Positions 62,447 through 64,000 of a stretch of 64,000 nucleotides of DNA are shown one piece after another. The notes under the pieces were generated by a model. It ran no database searches and was not told the origin of the DNA. It worked only from the letters and a program-made list of their open reading frames with translations. Source of the DNA: Marinobacter persicus (GTDB lineage: Bacteria; Pseudomonadota; Gammaproteobacteria; Pseudomonadales; Oleiphilaceae); the NCBI RefSeq assembly GCF_900114155.1, contig NZ_FOSC01000011.1:62001-126000 (forward strand), read 5' to 3'. Within the stretch, counting starts at the first letter, position 1. Each line of letters starts with the position of its first letter. Position numbers and translations under genes: made by a program.

Positions 62447-63559
62447 ATGCATTCAAAACGGACGCCACCTATGTCGCCCCAAAAACCAGCACTCACAGAC
62501 CACGGCTACAAAAGCATTCTGGATGGCCTGACCACCGCCGTGCTGGTGTTGGGCGAAGACCTGAGCATTCGTTACCTGAACCCGGCGGCCGAAAGCCTGT
62601 TCAAAACCAGCCTGGCTCGCAGCCAGGGACTGCCACTGAACGATGTGCTGATCGACTCAGAAGGCGCCCTGCAAATCCTGCATGACGCCGCGCGGGACGG
62701 CCGCACCTATACCCGGCGCGAGGCTGAATTCTTCGTGCTGTTCGGTTCACGCCTGGTGGTGGACTACTCGGTCACACCGCTTTCCAGCGCCCCCACAGAG
62801 CTTCTGATGGAAATCCAGCCCCGGGAACGGCTGATGCGCATCACCCGGGAGGAAGACATTATCTCCCAGCAAGAAGCCAGCCGCATTCTGGTGCGTGGCA
62901 TGGCCCACGAGATCAAGAACCCGCTGGGCGGCATTCGCGGCGCCGCGCAGCTGCTGGATCGGGAACTGACCGACGACAACCAGCGCGAATATACAAGAGT
63001 TATTATCAACGAGGCCGACCGCCTGCGCAGCCTCGTGGACCGCATGCTGGGCCCACGCAAGGCCCTGAACAAGGCGCCAACGAACATCCACGAAGTGCTG
63101 GAGCGTGTGCGCACCCTGATCGAAGCTGAAAGCAAAGGCCGCATCCAGCTCAAGCGCGATTACGACCCCAGCATTCCCGAATTTTCCGGCGACAAGGAGC
63201 AACTGATTCAGGCCTTCCTGAACATTGCACGCAACGCCATGGAAGCCGCCTTCGAGCAGAACACCAACCAGCCGGCCACGCTCTGCTTCCGAACCCGAAC
63301 CCTGCGCCAGTTCACCGTGGGCCATCGCCGCCACCGGCTGGTGTGCCGGGTGGACATTATCGACAACGGCCCGGGCATTCCCCCAGACCTGCTGCAGAAC
63401 ATCTTCTACCCGATGATCAGCGGTCGGGCTTCCGGCACCGGCCTGGGCCTTTCCATTACCCAAAGCATCATCGGCCAGCATCATGGCCTGGTGGAATGCG
63501 AGAGTGAGCCGGGAAGAACTGATTTCATCATCTTCCTGCCCCTGGAGGACTACCAATGA
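62447..63559 (+). CDS. glnL: Nitrogen regulation sensor histidine kinase NtrB (GlnL)
   Basis: Cytosolic kinase/phosphatase that, under PII control, sets the phosphorylation of NtrC. The 370-residue protein has an N-terminal PAS domain (about 15-125, ILDGLTTAVLVLGEDLSIRYLNPAAE), the phosphorylated His154 in MAHEIKNPLGG, and an ATPase domain with N box (ARNAMEAAF), DNGPGIP and GTGLGLSIT. No membrane segment, as expected for NtrB. The ATG at 62447 has AGGA 7 bases upstream; the longer frame from 62372 is rejected. Its stop overlaps the ntrC start (ATGA). Confidence 0.97.
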   Translation: MHSKRTPPMSPQKPALTDHGYKSILDGLTTAVLVLGEDLSIRYLNPAAESLFKTSLARSQGLPLNDVLIDSEGALQILHDAARDGRTYTRREAEFFVLFGSRLVVDYSVTPLSSAPTELLMEIQPRERLMRITREEDIISQQEASRILVRGMAHEIKNPLGGIRGAAQLLDRELTDDNQREYTRVIINEADRLRSLVDRMLGPRKALNKAPTNIHEVLERVRTLIEAESKGRIQLKRDYDPSIPEFSGDKEQLIQAFLNIARNAMEAAFEQNTNQPATLCFRTRTLRQFTVGHRRHRLVCRVDIIDNGPGIPPDLLQNIFYPMISGRASGTGLGLSITQSIIGQHHGLVECESEPGRTDFIIFLPLEDYQ

Positions 63560-64000
63560 GCCAACCGGCAAACGTCTGGATTATTGACGACGACCAAAGC
63601 ATTCGCTGGGTGCTCGAACGCGCCCTGAACCAGGCCGGCATGCACACCCGCGTATTCGAAAGCGGCGAAACCATCATGGCACGCCTGGAACGGGAACGGC
63701 CGGATGCCATCATCAGCGACATCCGCATGCCCGGCGTGGATGGCATCACCCTGCTTTCCCAGGTGGTGGAGAAGTACACCGATGTGCCGGTGATCATCAT
63801 GACCGCCCATTCCGATCTGGACAGCGCAGTCACCAGCTACCAGACCGGTGCCTTCGAATACCTGCCCAAGCCCTTCGATGTGGACGAAGCCGTGGCCCTG
63901 GCCAAGCGCGCCGTGGCCCACGCCCATGAAAAACGCGCCACCAGCGAACCGGCAGCCGAAAACGCCCAGCGCAACGCCGAAATCATCGGCGAGGCACCGG
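63556..64000 (+). CDS. glnG: Nitrogen regulation response regulator NtrC (GlnG), partial
   Basis: Enhancer-binding activator of sigma-54 promoters. Only the first 148 codons are in the window: the receiver domain with Asp11 and Asp12, phospho-acceptor Asp55 (ISDIRMPG), Thr83 (MTAHSD) and Lys105 (LPKPFD), followed by the start of the linker. The AAA+ and DNA-binding domains lie beyond the edge. It is translationally coupled to glnL by an ATGA overlap. It probably acts on the boxes before glnA and glnL described above. Confidence 0.97.
   Translation, partial: MSQPANVWIIDDDQSIRWVLERALNQAGMHTRVFESGETIMARLERERPDAIISDIRMPGVDGITLLSQVVEKYTDVPVIIMTAHSDLDSAVTSYQTGAFEYLPKPFDVDEAVALAKRAVAHAHEKRATSEPAAENAQRNAEIIGEAP

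Overview
This 64 kb window is a chromosomal segment of a Gram-negative gammaproteobacterium. Most of it is GC-rich and densely coding. The gene order pilMNOPQ, ponA, maeB, rpmE, priA, argS, SPOR gene, hslVU and the blocks glnE-ilvE-waa and glnA-ntrBC match my memory of Pseudomonas. Overall it looks like a marine relative such as Marinobacter. That genus call is an inference from gene order and protein style, not from a database search. I saw no rRNA, tRNA, CRISPR array, complete insertion sequence or prophage.

Layout. (1) 1-6.4 kb: type IV pilus assembly operon pilMNOPQ (minus strand, pilQ cut by the window edge), divergent from the class A penicillin-binding protein ponA. (2) 6.4-15 kb: malic enzyme, ribosomal protein L31, replication restart helicase PriA, ArgS, an FtsN-like SPOR protein and the HslVU protease. 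(3) 15-28 kb: PtsP and RppH, a HAD phosphatase, GcvH, the divergent metR/metE pair with a perfect MetR box, CpdA, a DUF1249 protein, NudF, ThiC behind a TPP riboswitch, and TolC. (4) 28-48.5 kb: a large lipopolysaccharide locus. It holds Kdo transferase, two LpxL-type acyltransferases, a minus-strand operon (hldD, waaF, two glycosyltransferases), a ten-gene plus-strand operon and a minus-strand group (waaG-like transferase and three kinase-fold proteins) downstream of ilvE. The plus-strand operon covers heptose synthesis, a heptosyltransferase, an O-antigen ligase, dTDP-sugar synthesis, WecF, a hexapeptide acyltransferase and WecE. (5) 48.5-64 kb: IlvE, GlnE, a potassium channel, an Rpn/transposase_31-like gene, a CYTH protein, a porin, Dtd, TypA, then glnA with a sigma-54 promoter and NtrC boxes, a DUF4124 protein and glnL-glnG (the latter cut by the edge).

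The most distinctive part is about 39-48 kb, which is visibly more AT-rich than its surroundings. There rfbB, rfbA, wecE, a hexapeptide-repeat acyltransferase and wecF form what looks like a complete pathway for making and transferring Fuc4NAc, the third sugar of the enterobacterial common antigen. It sits inside an LPS core locus, without the classical acetyltransferase WecD and without a flippase or polymerase in view. Beside it lie three different kinase-fold genes (KdkA, RfaY-like, YrbL-like), probably for core phosphorylation. Other notable signals are a strong hairpin that buries the nudF ribosome binding site, three NtrC-like boxes plus a textbook sigma-54 promoter at glnA, and an NtrC-like box before ntrB.

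Start codons were moved from the longest open frame wherever family length and a Shine-Dalgarno sequence supported a downstream start; the choice is stated in each entry.
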